From positions 1-64,000 of the forward strand of contig NZ_SJER01000007.1 in NCBI RefSeq assembly GCF_004785955.1: a stretch of DNA of 64,000 bases, read 5' to 3'. The translations under genes were made by a program, and so were the position numbers. Under the pieces are notes generated by a model, which worked only from the letters and a program-made list of their open reading frames with translations, did no database searches and was not told the DNA's origin. The stretch comes from Halostella litorea (GTDB taxonomy: Archaea > Halobacteriota > Halobacteria > Halobacteriales > Natronoarchaeaceae). Shown here in pieces: positions 16,850 to 26,164 of the stretch; position 1 is the stretch's first letter; each line of letters begins with the position of its first letter.

Positions 16850-17911
16850 TTAGTAACCTCCAGGGTCGTTCTCGGTCCGCCGGTAGGACGGCGTCCCGCC
16901 GTCTTCGTCGCTGTTCGCGCCACGGGCTGCAGCTTTCTGCGCCACAGCGTGTCCCGCTGCGGCCTTCGGTCCCCATCGGGCCGCGGTCGTCGCGACGCCG
17001 GCGCCGCCGATGTAGGCTCCAGCGGCGACACCGCCGATGAGGGCCGCTCCTTTCGTCGCACCACCGAGAACCTTCGCCGTGAGTGGGGTCGCGTATTTGA
17101 ACGTCTTCCACGTGACATAGAGCGCGACGAGAGGAAGTGAAGACGCGACGAGGTACTTGAGGAACGCTGTTCCCGGCGTCAACGTCCCTCCAGAGTAGAG
17201 TAGGTCGTATCCTTTGAGGACTATCGCCGCAGGCAGGGGTAGGATGGCCAATGGGACGAACCGTTTGCTGAACCCCATCGCGACATCAGAGAGGACAGGA
17301 ATGTTGCCATAGGCGACGGCGAACGCGATGGGCATCCCGTACAGGTAGACGTAGAGGAGAATCTGCCGGATGTAGAACAGCGCCTCCAGTGCCCACATCG
17401 AAATTCCTCCCATAAGAGCAAAGAGGAGACCAAGACCGGGGTTGGTAATCGACCCCGTTATGAACTGCAACATAGCAGAGCCCAGCGAGGACAGCTCCGG
17501 CATCAGGGCAATCGTGAACCCATCAACAAGGTAGAGCGCGAGCGCTCCAATCCAGTACCAGGTAATAATCAGAAAGGCTCCGACCCAGGCAGTCTTCTTG
17601 GTCTTCCGAGCCTCGTACGCACTCCCGATATTGAAGATGCGGATAGTGTGTCGTCCCTGAACGCTCATCACAAGTAGCAGCAGAGAAATCAACATGATCT
17701 CGCCGCCGATGAGCCCTTCTTGGATTGCTGGCCAAGGGGCGTTACTTGGTTCTCCGAAAATGAACGTCCCGTCAGTCTGGGGAGTCGGAGTGCCAAACAT
17801 CTCTTCGGTCAGCGTCTGATACCCCGACCGAAGCCCGTCCATGAACAGACCGATGAACCAATCGACGACGTCTTTGAAGCCCTCGAGAACGACGTCTATC
17901 AGGTCCACCAT
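16850..17911 (-). CDS. VirB6/TrbL-like polytopic channel protein
   Basis: The protein has 353 residues with about six to eight membrane helices. These include the stretches near EIMLISLLLLVMSV, WVGAFLIITWYWIGALALYLV, LLFALMGGISMWAL, ILLYVYLYGMPIAFAVAY and FLKYLVASSLPLVALYVTW. The C-terminal 60 residues are Ala/Gly-rich and charged. Position and topology match VirB6/TrbL, the polytopic core of conjugative type IV channels. It sits between the lipoprotein and VirB3-like genes with gaps of two and six bases. Confidence 0.7.
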   Translation of the reverse strand: MVDLIDVVLEGFKDVVDWFIGLFMDGLRSGYQTLTEEMFGTPTPQTDGTFIFGEPSNAPWPAIQEGLIGGEIMLISLLLLVMSVQGRHTIRIFNIGSAYEARKTKKTAWVGAFLIITWYWIGALALYLVDGFTIALMPELSSLGSAMLQFITGSITNPGLGLLFALMGGISMWALEALFYIRQILLYVYLYGMPIAFAVAYGNIPVLSDVAMGFSKRFVPLAILPLPAAIVLKGYDLLYSGGTLTPGTAFLKYLVASSLPLVALYVTWKTFKYATPLTAKVLGGATKGAALIGGVAAGAYIGGAGVATTAARWGPKAAAGHAVAQKAAARGANSDEDGGTPSYRRTENDPGGY

Positions 17912-17913
17912 CG

Positions 17914-18744
17914 TTAGGCCTCCGTGATTGAAACCTCGCAGTCACTCATCTCCGTGGATCCGAAGTACTGTACATCGAAGGATTCCGACACCTGGTCGCC
18001 GCCAACCTGGGTTCGGACTGTGACAGTGAACTGGCCGCTGTTCCCGTCCGGGGAGCACCCCATTCCCTCCTCAGATTCGGACCCAAACGGGAACGAACCA
18101 CTGAACAAGTCGGTAGTTTCTCCCGGCGAGATCACCACCTGCTCGGTTTCATACATCCCGCTACCTCGGGGATCTTCAACCGGGTTTGGAACATCACCGG
18201 AGAAAATTAACTCAACAACCGCTTCTGGTCCGCTTCCGGTGTTTTCGACGGTGACGTACGCTTCCCCGTTCTTTAGCCGATCCGTCTCGGTATCTCCGTA
18301 GACTTCGTCCCACGGCTTCTCAGGGTTATTCCGGTAAAGACCGACCTCTTGAATTCCAATTTCCGGCTGAATCAGTGAGGAACTCTCAGCTAGCGTTTCT
18401 TCACCGCTGAGAGCCACAACAGTATACTCTCCAGGCTCGTAAGAAGTTCCGATCTCGAAAGAGACCTGCTGTGACCCAGCAGCGGTTTCTCGCTGACCGA
18501 ACAGTTCCCCATTCGGCTGGACGAGGTTGATCTGGTCGACTTCCTCCTCTGAGGAGTATTCAACGACGAGTTCTGTCCCCTCTACAGTGACTTGCTGGAT
18601 GACTCCTCCTTCATCAGACGGTGTTGAGTTCCCGTTACCCGGGGAATCGCCGTTGTTGAGGCATCCGGCCATGCTCACGAGAGAGGCGCCGGCGACTGTT
18701 CGGAGGGCGGTCCGTCTACTGAGGTGGGGATTGTCCTGAGTCAT
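17914..18744 (-). CDS. Tat-exported lipoprotein of the conjugation operon
   Basis: The protein has 276 residues with the start at ATG 18744, which overlaps the upstream stop (ATGA); the longer frame is not protein-like. A twin-arginine signal (SRRTALRTVAGASL) ends in a lipobox SMAGC with C28 as the likely lipid anchor. The mature part is beta-rich and includes GEYTVVALSGEET and EAYVTVENTGSGPEAVVELI, like CARDB/immunoglobulin-like folds. It is probably exposed on the outside of the cell membrane as part of, or stabilising, the conjugation apparatus. Confidence 0.75.
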   Translation of the reverse strand: MTQDNPHLSRRTALRTVAGASLVSMAGCLNNGDSPGNGNSTPSDEGGVIQQVTVEGTELVVEYSSEEEVDQINLVQPNGELFGQRETAAGSQQVSFEIGTSYEPGEYTVVALSGEETLAESSSLIQPEIGIQEVGLYRNNPEKPWDEVYGDTETDRLKNGEAYVTVENTGSGPEAVVELIFSGDVPNPVEDPRGSGMYETEQVVISPGETTDLFSGSFPFGSESEEGMGCSPDGNSGQFTVTVRTQVGGDQVSESFDVQYFGSTEMSDCEVSITEA

Positions 18745-20474
18745 GGTTTCTGTCCGAAGATGTCTTCTGGGCCGAGCATCCGCAAGAGGCGCTTGCCAGC
18801 GTAGAACATCACGAAGAACGGCAGGAGCTGCCAGCCGACCTCGAACACCAGCGCAAACCAGCCGTCGATCGTCCCGAGTGGGTGCCAGCGGGCCGTCGCG
18901 GTATCGCTCACGTACGCCGGGTCGTGACCGAGCCACGAGCCCGGATGGTACCGAGCCGTGTAGATGCCCGGTTCGTCGATGGTCACGATCGCCACCCCCG
19001 AGGCGTTGGTCTCGACGCGCTGATCCGCGACCGTGATGTACCCGTTCCGGGTGGTGCCGCCGATTGGATACTGACGGCTATCGTCGAGCGCAATCGGCGC
19101 ACCAGTTTGATTGTCCCGCAGTTCGACCCTGAGCGTGGCTTGCGACTGATTCTGTTGGATGACCTCGACAGTGAGATTACTGCGGCGGAGCTGTCGCTCG
19201 GAGCCGGCGTCCGGCTCGACGATTGACGCATTCACTCCCCGGACGATTCCCCCAACGTGCAGCGCCTCTCGATCGACGTTCTCAGCTCGAACGGCGACGC
19301 CGTACGTCGTCGTGTAGGACTGGTTGACGATGTCGATATTGATGTTCTCACCGATGGTGCCGACTGGTGACGGGCGGTCAGTCCCCCAGGTCTCGATGAG
19401 TTCCGGCCCGTCTCGAACCGGCTCGGCACGCGGCCCGATCCGCGAAGGATAGGCATGGACGTACACCGGAATCGCGTCTGACTCGACGGTGGCGCTATCC
19501 GTGCGATTCGACCGGACGAGCGTGTCCCAGTTGGTGTTCCGAGCGGTGTAGAACCGCCAGATGCCACGGACCCGTGCCTCACCGTCATCCGTGAGCGTGT
19601 ACCCCTGCCATGGCCGCGACTGGAAGATGGCCACGCCGGCGTCGCCGTTCGGATACTCGGCATAGTAGGGGTACGCCGAGAGGTCGTAGATCTCGACGGC
19701 GATCGAATCGGAGACGTTCCGTGTTTCCGTCCGATAGGTGACGTCGACGTCCGTCCGGTCACCCAGGTCGGTTCTGACGGTTTTCTTCAGCCGGACGCTA
19801 ATCTCCGCTTCCAGCGTGAGATTCGCACTCCAGTCGTCCTCGATCTGGTAGTCGAGGGCAGGCGTATGGGCCCCGTCACGCTCGGCGATGGTCTCGCCGT
19901 CCTTCTTCAACCGGACTTCTTCGATCTCGTGCTCCGTGAGCGACCACGAGATAGTCGTGTTGCCGGAGGAACTCCCGTTGGGCACACGAACGCGGTAATC
20001 AACCAACCCGCGCATCGTACCATTCGGTGCGATGTAGAGTGGGGTTTCACCGGACTCGAGGTGTCCACGAGTAGAGGGCTGGACCGCGAAGATCGTCGCG
20101 TGAGCATCCTCGATGAAGACGCCGTCTTCGAGGTCTGCGTGCGGTGGATGTACGGACGTATCTGGGCCGCCGGCGTCGAGGTCTTCGAAGTCGTTCCGCG
20201 TCCACGTCGCCGCAGTCGCCGGCGGTCGTTTGAACGTAACGTCCGTCCCGTTGGCGACCTGATGGACGGCGGAGCGGTTCTCGCCGTAGCGCTGGCGGTA
20301 CTCTTCTTGGCTGATGTAGTTGTCCGCATCACGTGACCACAGCGTTGCCGACTCGTTTTCCGTGAGCCCGTTCCCCTCCGTACCTGGTCGCGGCGGGTCA
20401 GCGGCGACGATACCCGTGACTAGGCTCGTCGCGAGCAAGCCGGCCATGAGCACGGAGAGCTCTCGGTGGTTCAT
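18741..20474 (-). CDS. large secreted, C-terminally membrane-anchored surface protein
   Basis: The protein has 577 residues. A Sec-type signal peptide (about 1-25, ending IVAADPP) precedes a long beta-rich extracellular region with many N-x-S/T sites (for example NGSSSGNTT), and a single C-terminal helix (about 545-565, ALVFEVGWQLLPFFVMFYAG) with a basic cytoplasmic tail. It is not recognised as a known family. Given its place between pilin and lipoprotein, it may be the surface adhesin or mating-contact protein of the transfer apparatus; that is inference. Confidence 0.65.
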   Translation of the reverse strand: MNHRELSVLMAGLLATSLVTGIVAADPPRPGTEGNGLTENESATLWSRDADNYISQEEYRQRYGENRSAVHQVANGTDVTFKRPPATAATWTRNDFEDLDAGGPDTSVHPPHADLEDGVFIEDAHATIFAVQPSTRGHLESGETPLYIAPNGTMRGLVDYRVRVPNGSSSGNTTISWSLTEHEIEEVRLKKDGETIAERDGAHTPALDYQIEDDWSANLTLEAEISVRLKKTVRTDLGDRTDVDVTYRTETRNVSDSIAVEIYDLSAYPYYAEYPNGDAGVAIFQSRPWQGYTLTDDGEARVRGIWRFYTARNTNWDTLVRSNRTDSATVESDAIPVYVHAYPSRIGPRAEPVRDGPELIETWGTDRPSPVGTIGENINIDIVNQSYTTTYGVAVRAENVDREALHVGGIVRGVNASIVEPDAGSERQLRRSNLTVEVIQQNQSQATLRVELRDNQTGAPIALDDSRQYPIGGTTRNGYITVADQRVETNASGVAIVTIDEPGIYTARYHPGSWLGHDPAYVSDTATARWHPLGTIDGWFALVFEVGWQLLPFFVMFYAGKRLLRMLGPEDIFGQKP

Positions 20475-20501
20475 AGGGCTCGCACGGGGGTTGCGTAGTG
20501 C

Positions 20502-20921
20502 TTACCAGGGGACGAGGTCGACGCACTGCGCCAGCGGGAGGCCCATCATCGACCCGGCGACGGTGTACAGCGGGCCGAGCACGACGAGGACGACCGCGGA
20601 CTTCATCGCCGACCGTTTGTGGCGCTTGAGGCCCTTCTTCTGCTCGGGATTGAGGGTGAACATCTCGATGAGGGAGTCAGCCTGCCAGACGATGGCGAGG
20701 CCGACGATTCCCAGCGCGGTGGTCAGCTGGAAGAACCCCTCAATCATGCTCGGGAGGTTGTCTGCGCTACAGACCGCGTTACTCTGGGCGGCGACCGGCT
20801 GGACAGCGAACAGGCTCAGGAGGACGACGGTGAGCGCTGCCTGCCGGGGTATCTTCCCGGTCAGCGGTGATTGGTTTTCGACGCTACGCTCAGGGTCGGA
20901 GGGAGTCTGATCGTGTGACAT
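20502..20921 (-). CDS. VirB2/TrbC-like pilin subunit
   Basis: The protein has 139 residues. Three hydrophobic segments are seen: a signal (about 28-45, cleavage after VAAQ), then about 62-80 and 107-125, separated by a basic loop KKGLKRHKRSAMK. This two-helix mature protein matches VirB2/TrbC pilins. Cysteines 51 and 133 could pair outside. It is second in the operon, six bases after the regulator gene. Confidence 0.65.
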   Translation of the reverse strand: MSHDQTPSDPERSVENQSPLTGKIPRQAALTVVLLSLFAVQPVAAQSNAVCSADNLPSMIEGFFQLTTALGIVGLAIVWQADSLIEMFTLNPEQKKGLKRHKRSAMKSAVVLVVLGPLYTVAGSMMGLPLAQCVDLVPW

Positions 20922-20927
20922 AGCGAG

Positions 20928-21206
20928 TCAATCATCTGTGGCGTCTCCAGCTGGTGGCTGGTTCTGCTGCTCTTCGACGAGCGACTGGAGGTCGTCGAAG
21001 CGGTTGGTGTCCTCTGCGATCTCGTCGACCGTGTAGCCCTGCTCGCGGGCCCGTTCGAGGAGGTCGCGGAGTTCATCGGGGTCAACACCGCGGACTTCCA
21101 TTTCCTCGCGGAGGGCGCGGCGATAGAGGGCGGAGGCGTTGATGTGGTCGTTCCACATCAGGTACAGGTCATCGATGTCCTCGATGGTGACTGACCTCGT
21201 AATCAT
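20928..21206 (-). CDS. ribbon-helix-helix-like regulator at the head of the conjugation operon
   Basis: The protein has 92 residues with the start at ATG 21206; the earlier in-frame part lacks protein character. MITRSVTIEDIDDLYLMW ... INASALYRRALREEM matches the strand-helix-helix pattern of CopG/CcdA-like ribbon-helix-helix proteins. A second helical part DELRDLLERAREQGYTVDEI and a Gln/Pro-rich tail follow. It could repress the operon or act as a relaxosome accessory protein like TraY or Arc-type factors. An inverted repeat lies 5-26 bases upstream of its start. Confidence 0.55.
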   Translation of the reverse strand: MITRSVTIEDIDDLYLMWNDHINASALYRRALREEMEVRGVDPDELRDLLERAREQGYTVDEIAEDTNRFDDLQSLVEEQQNQPPAGDATDD

Positions 21207-21210
21207 ACAT

Positions 21211-21232
21211 GCCGGTATGGGTATGCACCGGC
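21211..21232. promoter_or_regulatory. candidate operator of the conjugation operon, GCCGGT ... ACCGGC
   Basis: This is a perfect 6-bp inverted repeat with a 10-bp spacer immediately upstream of the first gene. It overlaps the region where transcription would start if the ATAT-rich box at 21243-21250 is the TATA element. A further CCGGT half-site lies at 21239-21243. Confidence 0.45.
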
Positions 21233-21353
21233 TCAGTCCCGGTACATATTGACGCGGTAGCTGGATGATACCTAAATGCTTTCTGGCCAGCAATGACTGC
21301 AAATTTGTTGGGTAAATTATAACCAAATTACTTGTTGCCCTCGTAGAAAAGAC

Positions 21354-21396
21354 TTAACCAACACATGCCGAGTGCGGTGGGGAGTCTGTTGGTTAA
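21354..21396. repeat. dispersed inverted element, copy 2
   Basis: TTAACCAACA (21354-21363) and TGTTGGTTAA (21387-21396) flank a 23-bp spacer. It lies 18 bases after the xseB stop and about 150 bases upstream of the conjugation operon's first gene. A degenerate reversed version (TTGGGTAA ... TAACCAA) lies nearby at about 21308-21326. Confidence 0.9.
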
Positions 21397-21414
21397 AGCT
21401 GAGAATCAGCTCGC

Positions 21415-21597
21415 TTACTCGAGCTCCACAACTTCGCCGCTCCCCTCGTCGAGGATCTCTCGCACTTCGGCCAAGAGTTCCTCACCTTCCTCGTGGAGTG
21501 CAGTACCTTCATCAAGGTCGCACTCATCCGCATCGAGCTGCTCAATAATCTCCTCGACGCGACTCAGTCGATCGTGGATTTCGGAGTCGTTTGCCAC
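21415..21597 (-). CDS. xseB: exonuclease VII small subunit
   Basis: The protein has 60 residues. GTG 21597 is chosen as the start because GGGGGTGATC, close to the archaeal anti-Shine-Dalgarno complement, lies five bases upstream; an ATG at 21618 is possible. IHDRLSRVEEIIEQLDADECDLDEGTALHEEGEELLAEV matches XseB, two helices with the L-D-E-(A/G)-x-x-L-x-E-G motif. It partners with XseA to degrade single-stranded DNA into short fragments. It directly follows xseA. Confidence 0.8.
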   Translation of the reverse strand: MANDSEIHDRLSRVEEIIEQLDADECDLDEGTALHEEGEELLAEVREILDEGSGEVVELE

Positions 21598-21599
21598 GG

Positions 21600-22652
21600 T
21601 TAGATCACCCCCAGCCAAAGTCCGGTGATGACCAACAACAGCAACAGCAGCACTACGATGGCGACCTTGTAGTAAATCGGTGGGAGGCCCTCGGGTGCGG
21701 TCGCTTCATCGACTGCTTCGGCGAGCTCCTGTTCGTGTTCGTGGTCCTGCTGGAAGGTCTCGTACGCGGCGTCGAGCTGTTGCTCCAGCGGCTCGATCTC
21801 ACTCGCCAGGAACTCTTGGCGGGAGTTCACGATATACTCGCCAGCGGCGGTCGGCGTGATCGTCGCGACGTCCGCCACCTGATCCGCGATAAGCCGGTCA
21901 TCGGTGTGTCCAATCGCGGTGACCACCGGGGTATTCGCGGTGAAAATCGCCTCCGCAACCCGCTCGGTGTTGAAGGCCTGGAGGTTCGAATCGCTCCCAC
22001 CGCCCCGACCGACGATGATGGCGTCGACGTCCTCCGAGCGGTCGAGATGGTGAATGCCGTTCGCGATGGACGTCGGCGCGTTCGACCCCTGGACGGTTGC
22101 GTCCTTCACCAGGATGTCGACGGTGGGGTCCTGTCCGTGGATCGCGTTCTGGATGTCGTACCGGGCGTCTCCTCGAAGGGACGTGACGACGCCGACCCGC
22201 TCCGGGAACGCCGGCGGTTGCTGTTTCTGCTCGTCGTCGAACCAGCCACGCTCTTCGAGTTCGCTTCGCAGTCGCTCGACGGCAGCCGCCTGGTCGCCGT
22301 CGCCGACGACGATCACCTCCCACGGTTTGAGGTCGATTTTCCCACCTTCGACCCAGTAGTCGATATCGCCCTCGAGGATGACTTCGGTCCCGTCCTCGAG
22401 GTCGGCGTCCATCTCCCGGTAACGGTTCGCCCAGATCATACAAGGGAGTTCGGCGTCGCCGTCGGTCAGCGTGAAGTAGAGCGCCGTACTGTTCTTGTGG
22501 AGGTCAGTGACCTCCCCGATACAGCGGACTCCGTTGAGGGCAGGCGTGTCTTGGACGACCGACGCGATCCGGTCGTTCAGCTGGGACACGCTAAGGACCT
22601 CTCTCCCATCGGGTTCGACCGCCTGCCGTTCGGTATCCGGTGCGTCCGCCAT
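21600..22652 (-). CDS. xseA: exonuclease VII large subunit with a C-terminal membrane helix
   Basis: The protein has 350 residues, shorter than the roughly 450 of bacterial XseA. The N-terminal OB fold (about 18-112) is followed by the catalytic domain, with motifs RVGVVTSLRGDARYDI, AIIVGRGGGSDSNLQAFN and VVTAIGHTDDRLIADQVAD, all characteristic of XseA. The usual long coiled coil is replaced by a short helix (about 285-315) and a final hydrophobic segment of about 25 residues (VAIVVLLLLLLVITGLWLGV), predicting a membrane-anchored nuclease. It forms an operon with xseB. It may process single-stranded DNA at the membrane, near the conjugation machinery; that is inference. Confidence 0.85.
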   Translation of the reverse strand: MADAPDTERQAVEPDGREVLSVSQLNDRIASVVQDTPALNGVRCIGEVTDLHKNSTALYFTLTDGDAELPCMIWANRYREMDADLEDGTEVILEGDIDYWVEGGKIDLKPWEVIVVGDGDQAAAVERLRSELEERGWFDDEQKQQPPAFPERVGVVTSLRGDARYDIQNAIHGQDPTVDILVKDATVQGSNAPTSIANGIHHLDRSEDVDAIIVGRGGGSDSNLQAFNTERVAEAIFTANTPVVTAIGHTDDRLIADQVADVATITPTAAGEYIVNSRQEFLASEIEPLEQQLDAAYETFQQDHEHEQELAEAVDEATAPEGLPPIYYKVAIVVLLLLLLVITGLWLGVI

Positions 22653-22727
22653 CTCCGTTTCCTAACTTCCGAGCAGGAACCTCAAAAAGCTACGTTCGAG
22701 TGACGGAGGTGGCTACGCTAAGTAGGC

Positions 22728-22895
22728 CTACAGGTCGCGGGGCTGGACAGTCTTCCGGTCGTTTGCCTCGGCACGCTCTGCCGCATCGTCGAGCAGTTCG
22801 GCGACCTCCTCGTTCAGAGTGTCGTAGAAATCTGCCGAGACGTTGTTGTCCGAGAGTGCGTCCTTCACGGCTGCTTTGACGATCAGGTCAGACAT
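22728..22895 (-). CDS. small histone-fold (DUF1931-like) protein
   Basis: This 55-residue frame starts at ATG 22895 and ends at TAG 22728. Its sequence begins MSDLIVKAAVKDAL, continues NNVSADFYDTLNEEVAELL and ends RAEANDRKTVQPRDL. This matches the short archaeal histone-fold proteins (DUF1931/HAP5-like): an N-terminal helix, a long central helix and a K-T-V-x-P-R-D loop. It may bind DNA or act in nucleoid organisation. It is divergent from the PadR gene. Confidence 0.8.
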   Translation of the reverse strand: MSDLIVKAAVKDALSDNNVSADFYDTLNEEVAELLDDAAERAEANDRKTVQPRDL

Positions 22896-23028
22896 TCCAT
22901 CGCGGAATTCACCTGTCCACTATATAAAGGTTCGAAGTTTTCACGCGAGATTCAGGCCCAGTCAAGCCAACATCGCCTCGGGGTACCAGAGAGAACATAT
23001 GCCACCCCTCAAAATAGAGAACAGACGG

Positions 23029-23322
23029 ATGCACGATCTAACTGGGTTCCAGCGGGACATCTTGTATGTAACCGCCGGGCTCGAGGAACCACACGGGCTC
23101 GCAATCAAAGACGAACTCGACGACTACTACGAACAGGAGATCAACCACGGCCGCCTCTATCCGAATCTCGACGACCTCGTCGACAAAGGACTGCTCGAGA
23201 AGGGTGAACTCGACAAGCGGACGAACGTATACACAGTCACTCAGCGCGGTCAGCGTGAAATAGAGGCACGTCGTGAGTGGGAAACCCAGTATCTCGAAAA
23301 CAAAGAAGCGATTCCTACGTAG
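23029..23322 (+). CDS. PadR-family transcriptional regulator
   Basis: The protein has 97 residues from ATG 23029 (MHDLTGFQRDILYVTAGLEE), the usual start of haloarchaeal PadR proteins; ATG 22999 would add ten. The winged helix includes GLAIKDELDDYYEQEINHGRLYPNLDDLV and the wing TNVYTVTQRGQREI. The PadR fold binds DNA as a dimer. It is convergent with the CopB ATPase gene; its target may be local metal-response genes, but no operator was identified. Confidence 0.8.
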   Translation: MHDLTGFQRDILYVTAGLEEPHGLAIKDELDDYYEQEINHGRLYPNLDDLVDKGLLEKGELDKRTNVYTVTQRGQREIEARREWETQYLENKEAIPT

Positions 23323-23390
23323 CACCCATAGGACTGTCCGAAGTGACGGTCAACACGGCGGAATTCTTCTTGAAGTAGCCAGAATAGGGC

Positions 23391-25673
23391 TCACTCAGCG
23401 GGCTGTGCCTCCGTAGCTGGTGTCCCGCTTGGAAGCTCAGGGATGGACAGGTCCACGCGGCGGAGGAGCTGTGCGTTGATTGCGACAATCACTGTACTCA
23501 ACGACATCAGAAGCGCACCCACAGCGGGGGAGAGCAGAATCCCAATCGGTGCCAACACGCCTGCTGCAAGCGGAATCGCGAAGATGTTGTAGCCGGCCGC
23601 CCAGACGATGTTCTCCTGCATCTTCCGGTAACTCGCCTTGCTCAGTTTTACCAGCCGAACGACGTCCATCGGGTTGTTCTGAACGAGGATGACGTCCGCC
23701 GACTGGACGGCGACGTCGGTACCGCTCCCAATCGCGATACCGACGTCGGCCCGCGTCAGCGCCGGCGCATCGTTCACCCCGTCGCCGACCATCCCCACGA
23801 GCTTCCCCTGGTCCTGGAGCTCCTGGACTTTCTTGTCCTTGTCTTCGGGGAGGACTTCCGCGAACACCGTATCGATGCCCAGTTCGTCGGCGACAGCGTT
23901 GGCGACGTCCTGCGAATCGCCGGTCAGCATTGCCACCTCGATGCCTAGATCGTGGAGCGCGTCGACGACGCGGAAACTCTCCTCGCGGATCACGTCGGCC
24001 ATCGCGAACGCGGCGATCAACTCTCCGTCGCGAACGAGATACACCACCGTCTGGGCGTTCTGTCCGGCCTTGTCAGCGAAGTGCTGGAGATGGTTGGGGA
24101 TCTCGCTATCGAGTTGTGAGAGCAGATTCGGACCGCCGACATACACCTCGCTTCCATCGATGTTCGCCCGGACCCCTCGCCCTTTGATTGCCTCGAAGCC
24201 GGACGCATCAGGGGCACTGAGATCACGCTCGTCAGCTGCCTCGCGGATGGCTCGCGCGATCATGTGCTCGGAGTCGCTCTCAACGGCCGCAGCCAGTGCG
24301 AGCGCGTCGTCCTCGTCGACGCCGTCGACGGTCGCCATATCGACGACGCCGTGCTCGCCTTCGGTGAGCGTCCCCGTCTTGTCGAAGATGATCGCGTCCA
24401 GCTTCCGTGCGTCCTCCATCGCGATGCGGTCGCGGACGAGCATCCCGTTGCGCGCAGCCAGGGAGGTGTTGATTGCGACGACGAGGGGGATGGCGAGACC
24501 GAGAGCGTGCGGACAGGCGATGACGAGCACCGTGACGACGCGCTCGATGACGGTCGCATCGAACGACACCGCTACCGTCCACGCGATTGCGGTCACGACT
24601 GCCGCCCCGAGCGCGACGTAGAACAGCCAGCCGGCCGCGCGGTCGGCCAGCACCTGCGTCTTGGACTTGCTCTGCTGAGCTTCCTCGACGAGACGCATGA
24701 TGCCAGCAAGCGTCGTCTCCTCGCCCGTCGCACCGACACGGACACGGAGACTGCCGTCACCGTTGATCGTCCCACCGATGACCTCGTCGCCGGGTTCCTT
24801 CGAGACGGGCTTGGACTCACCCGTGATCATCGACTCGTTGACGTCTGAATCTCCCTCCTCGACGACGCCGTCGGCGGGCACGCTCGCGCCCGGCCGGACG
24901 AGCACGAGGTCTCCCTCGGAGAGCTCACTAACAGGGACCTCTTCGGTCTCGCCGTCCTCGGTGAGTCGTTCCGCTGTGTCCGGCATCAGCTTCGCCAGTT
25001 CGTCGACGGCGCTCGAGGCCCGGCGTACCGACCGCATCTCGATCCAGTGGCCGAGGAGCATGATGTCGATCAGTGTGACGAGCTCCCAGAAGAACGCCGA
25101 CTGCGTCGGGAACACCACGCTCGCGAGGCTGTAGACGAACGCGACGGTGATCGCCATCGAGATGAGCGTCATCATCCCCGGTGCCCGGTCTTTCAGCTCC
25201 GGCGCCGCCATCTGGAGGAACGGCACCCCACCGTACGCGAAGACGATGACGGCGAACACCGGGTTGATCCACTCGCTCCCCGGGAACGTTGGGACGGAGA
25301 ACCCGAGCCACTCCTGGAGCATTTCGCTGTACAGGAGGACGGGAATCGACAGGAGCGTCGAGACGAAGAAGCGCCGGCGGAACATCTGCTCGTGGCCTTC
25401 GTGCATCCCGCCATGGCCCTCACCGTGGCCCTCGTGGGAACCGTGGTCGTGCCCTTCGCCCTCGTGTCCGGCGTGCTCGTGCTGCTCGTGAGATGCCATT
25501 TCATTCGCCGCAGCAGGGTGAGCCTCGTCCTCCAGTAGCTCCTGTTCTACCCCTTCTTCGTCAGATTCACCGACCGCTTCATCGTGGTCGCCGTGTTCGT
25601 GCTGGTGACTGCTGGTGTCCTGCTGATCCTCTCCTCCCTGGGAATTCTCAGTTGTATCTTTGTGGTCATCCAT
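23391..25673 (-). CDS. copB: CopB-type P1B-3 copper-transporting ATPase
   Basis: The protein has 760 residues. The N-terminal about 95 residues are rich in His, Glu and Gly ([20 protein letters not shown]), a metal-binding tail. The P-type core has actuator TGES (about 283-286), the transmembrane metal motif C-P-H (387-389), phosphorylation site DKTGT (431-435), hinge GDGVND, and late membrane motifs YNIFAIPLA and MSLST. C-P-H with a His-rich tail marks subclass P1B-3 (CopB), which exports copper. The chaperone gene at 25821-26018 lies upstream on the same strand. Confidence 0.9.
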   Translation of the reverse strand: MDDHKDTTENSQGGEDQQDTSSHQHEHGDHDEAVGESDEEGVEQELLEDEAHPAAANEMASHEQHEHAGHEGEGHDHGSHEGHGEGHGGMHEGHEQMFRRRFFVSTLLSIPVLLYSEMLQEWLGFSVPTFPGSEWINPVFAVIVFAYGGVPFLQMAAPELKDRAPGMMTLISMAITVAFVYSLASVVFPTQSAFFWELVTLIDIMLLGHWIEMRSVRRASSAVDELAKLMPDTAERLTEDGETEEVPVSELSEGDLVLVRPGASVPADGVVEEGDSDVNESMITGESKPVSKEPGDEVIGGTINGDGSLRVRVGATGEETTLAGIMRLVEEAQQSKSKTQVLADRAAGWLFYVALGAAVVTAIAWTVAVSFDATVIERVVTVLVIACPHALGLAIPLVVAINTSLAARNGMLVRDRIAMEDARKLDAIIFDKTGTLTEGEHGVVDMATVDGVDEDDALALAAAVESDSEHMIARAIREAADERDLSAPDASGFEAIKGRGVRANIDGSEVYVGGPNLLSQLDSEIPNHLQHFADKAGQNAQTVVYLVRDGELIAAFAMADVIREESFRVVDALHDLGIEVAMLTGDSQDVANAVADELGIDTVFAEVLPEDKDKKVQELQDQGKLVGMVGDGVNDAPALTRADVGIAIGSGTDVAVQSADVILVQNNPMDVVRLVKLSKASYRKMQENIVWAAGYNIFAIPLAAGVLAPIGILLSPAVGALLMSLSTVIVAINAQLLRRVDLSIPELPSGTPATEAQPAE

Positions 25674-25820
25674 AGATCATGTTCTCTGTAGAGGTGGATT
25701 CGCTGGCTTCCTGAATCTTCGCCCCCTGAAACCGTACAGCAGGACCATCGTAGGCAAACTCCAAAGGCAACTGTAGACCGTCGTCTCGAAGCGGTCCGTG
25801 CTATCCGTTAATTCCTATAC

Positions 25821-26018
25821 TCAGGCGTGAGCGGTGTACCCTGCGCCTTCGACGGCCTCCACAAGGGCCGTGACCTCTGCCTCACCCTCGACACTTGCCT
25901 GTTCGCTTTCCCTGTCGACGGTCACGGAAGTCACGCCAGAGACCTCTTCAAGGGCCTCTTCGACCGTCTGCTCACAGTGACCGCACGACATTCCTTCCAC
26001 GGTGATGGTCGTCGTCAT
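25821..26018 (-). CDS. heavy-metal-associated domain copper chaperone
   Basis: The protein has 65 residues from ATG 26018. TITVEGMSCGHCEQTVEEAL contains the metal-binding M-x-C-x2-C (C12, C15 in the mature frame), followed by the beta-alpha-beta fold and C-terminal GAGYTAHA, as in CopZ/Atx1. It would carry Cu(I) to the ATPase encoded downstream. The gap of about 150 bases to copB means it may be a separate transcript. Confidence 0.9.
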   Translation of the reverse strand: MTTTITVEGMSCGHCEQTVEEALEEVSGVTSVTVDRESEQASVEGEAEVTALVEAVEGAGYTAHA

Positions 26019-26164
26019 ACAGAGGTACATACGTCTCCCTCTCTTTAGCGGATTTCCCCTTCGATCATACTGGTCTCTTGGGGGTCAAACTTTAGAATCC
26101 AAGTAACACCAGCGGGCGCAACGAACCAAATCACAGATTCACCAGCTGTCGATGGCGGGAAGAT

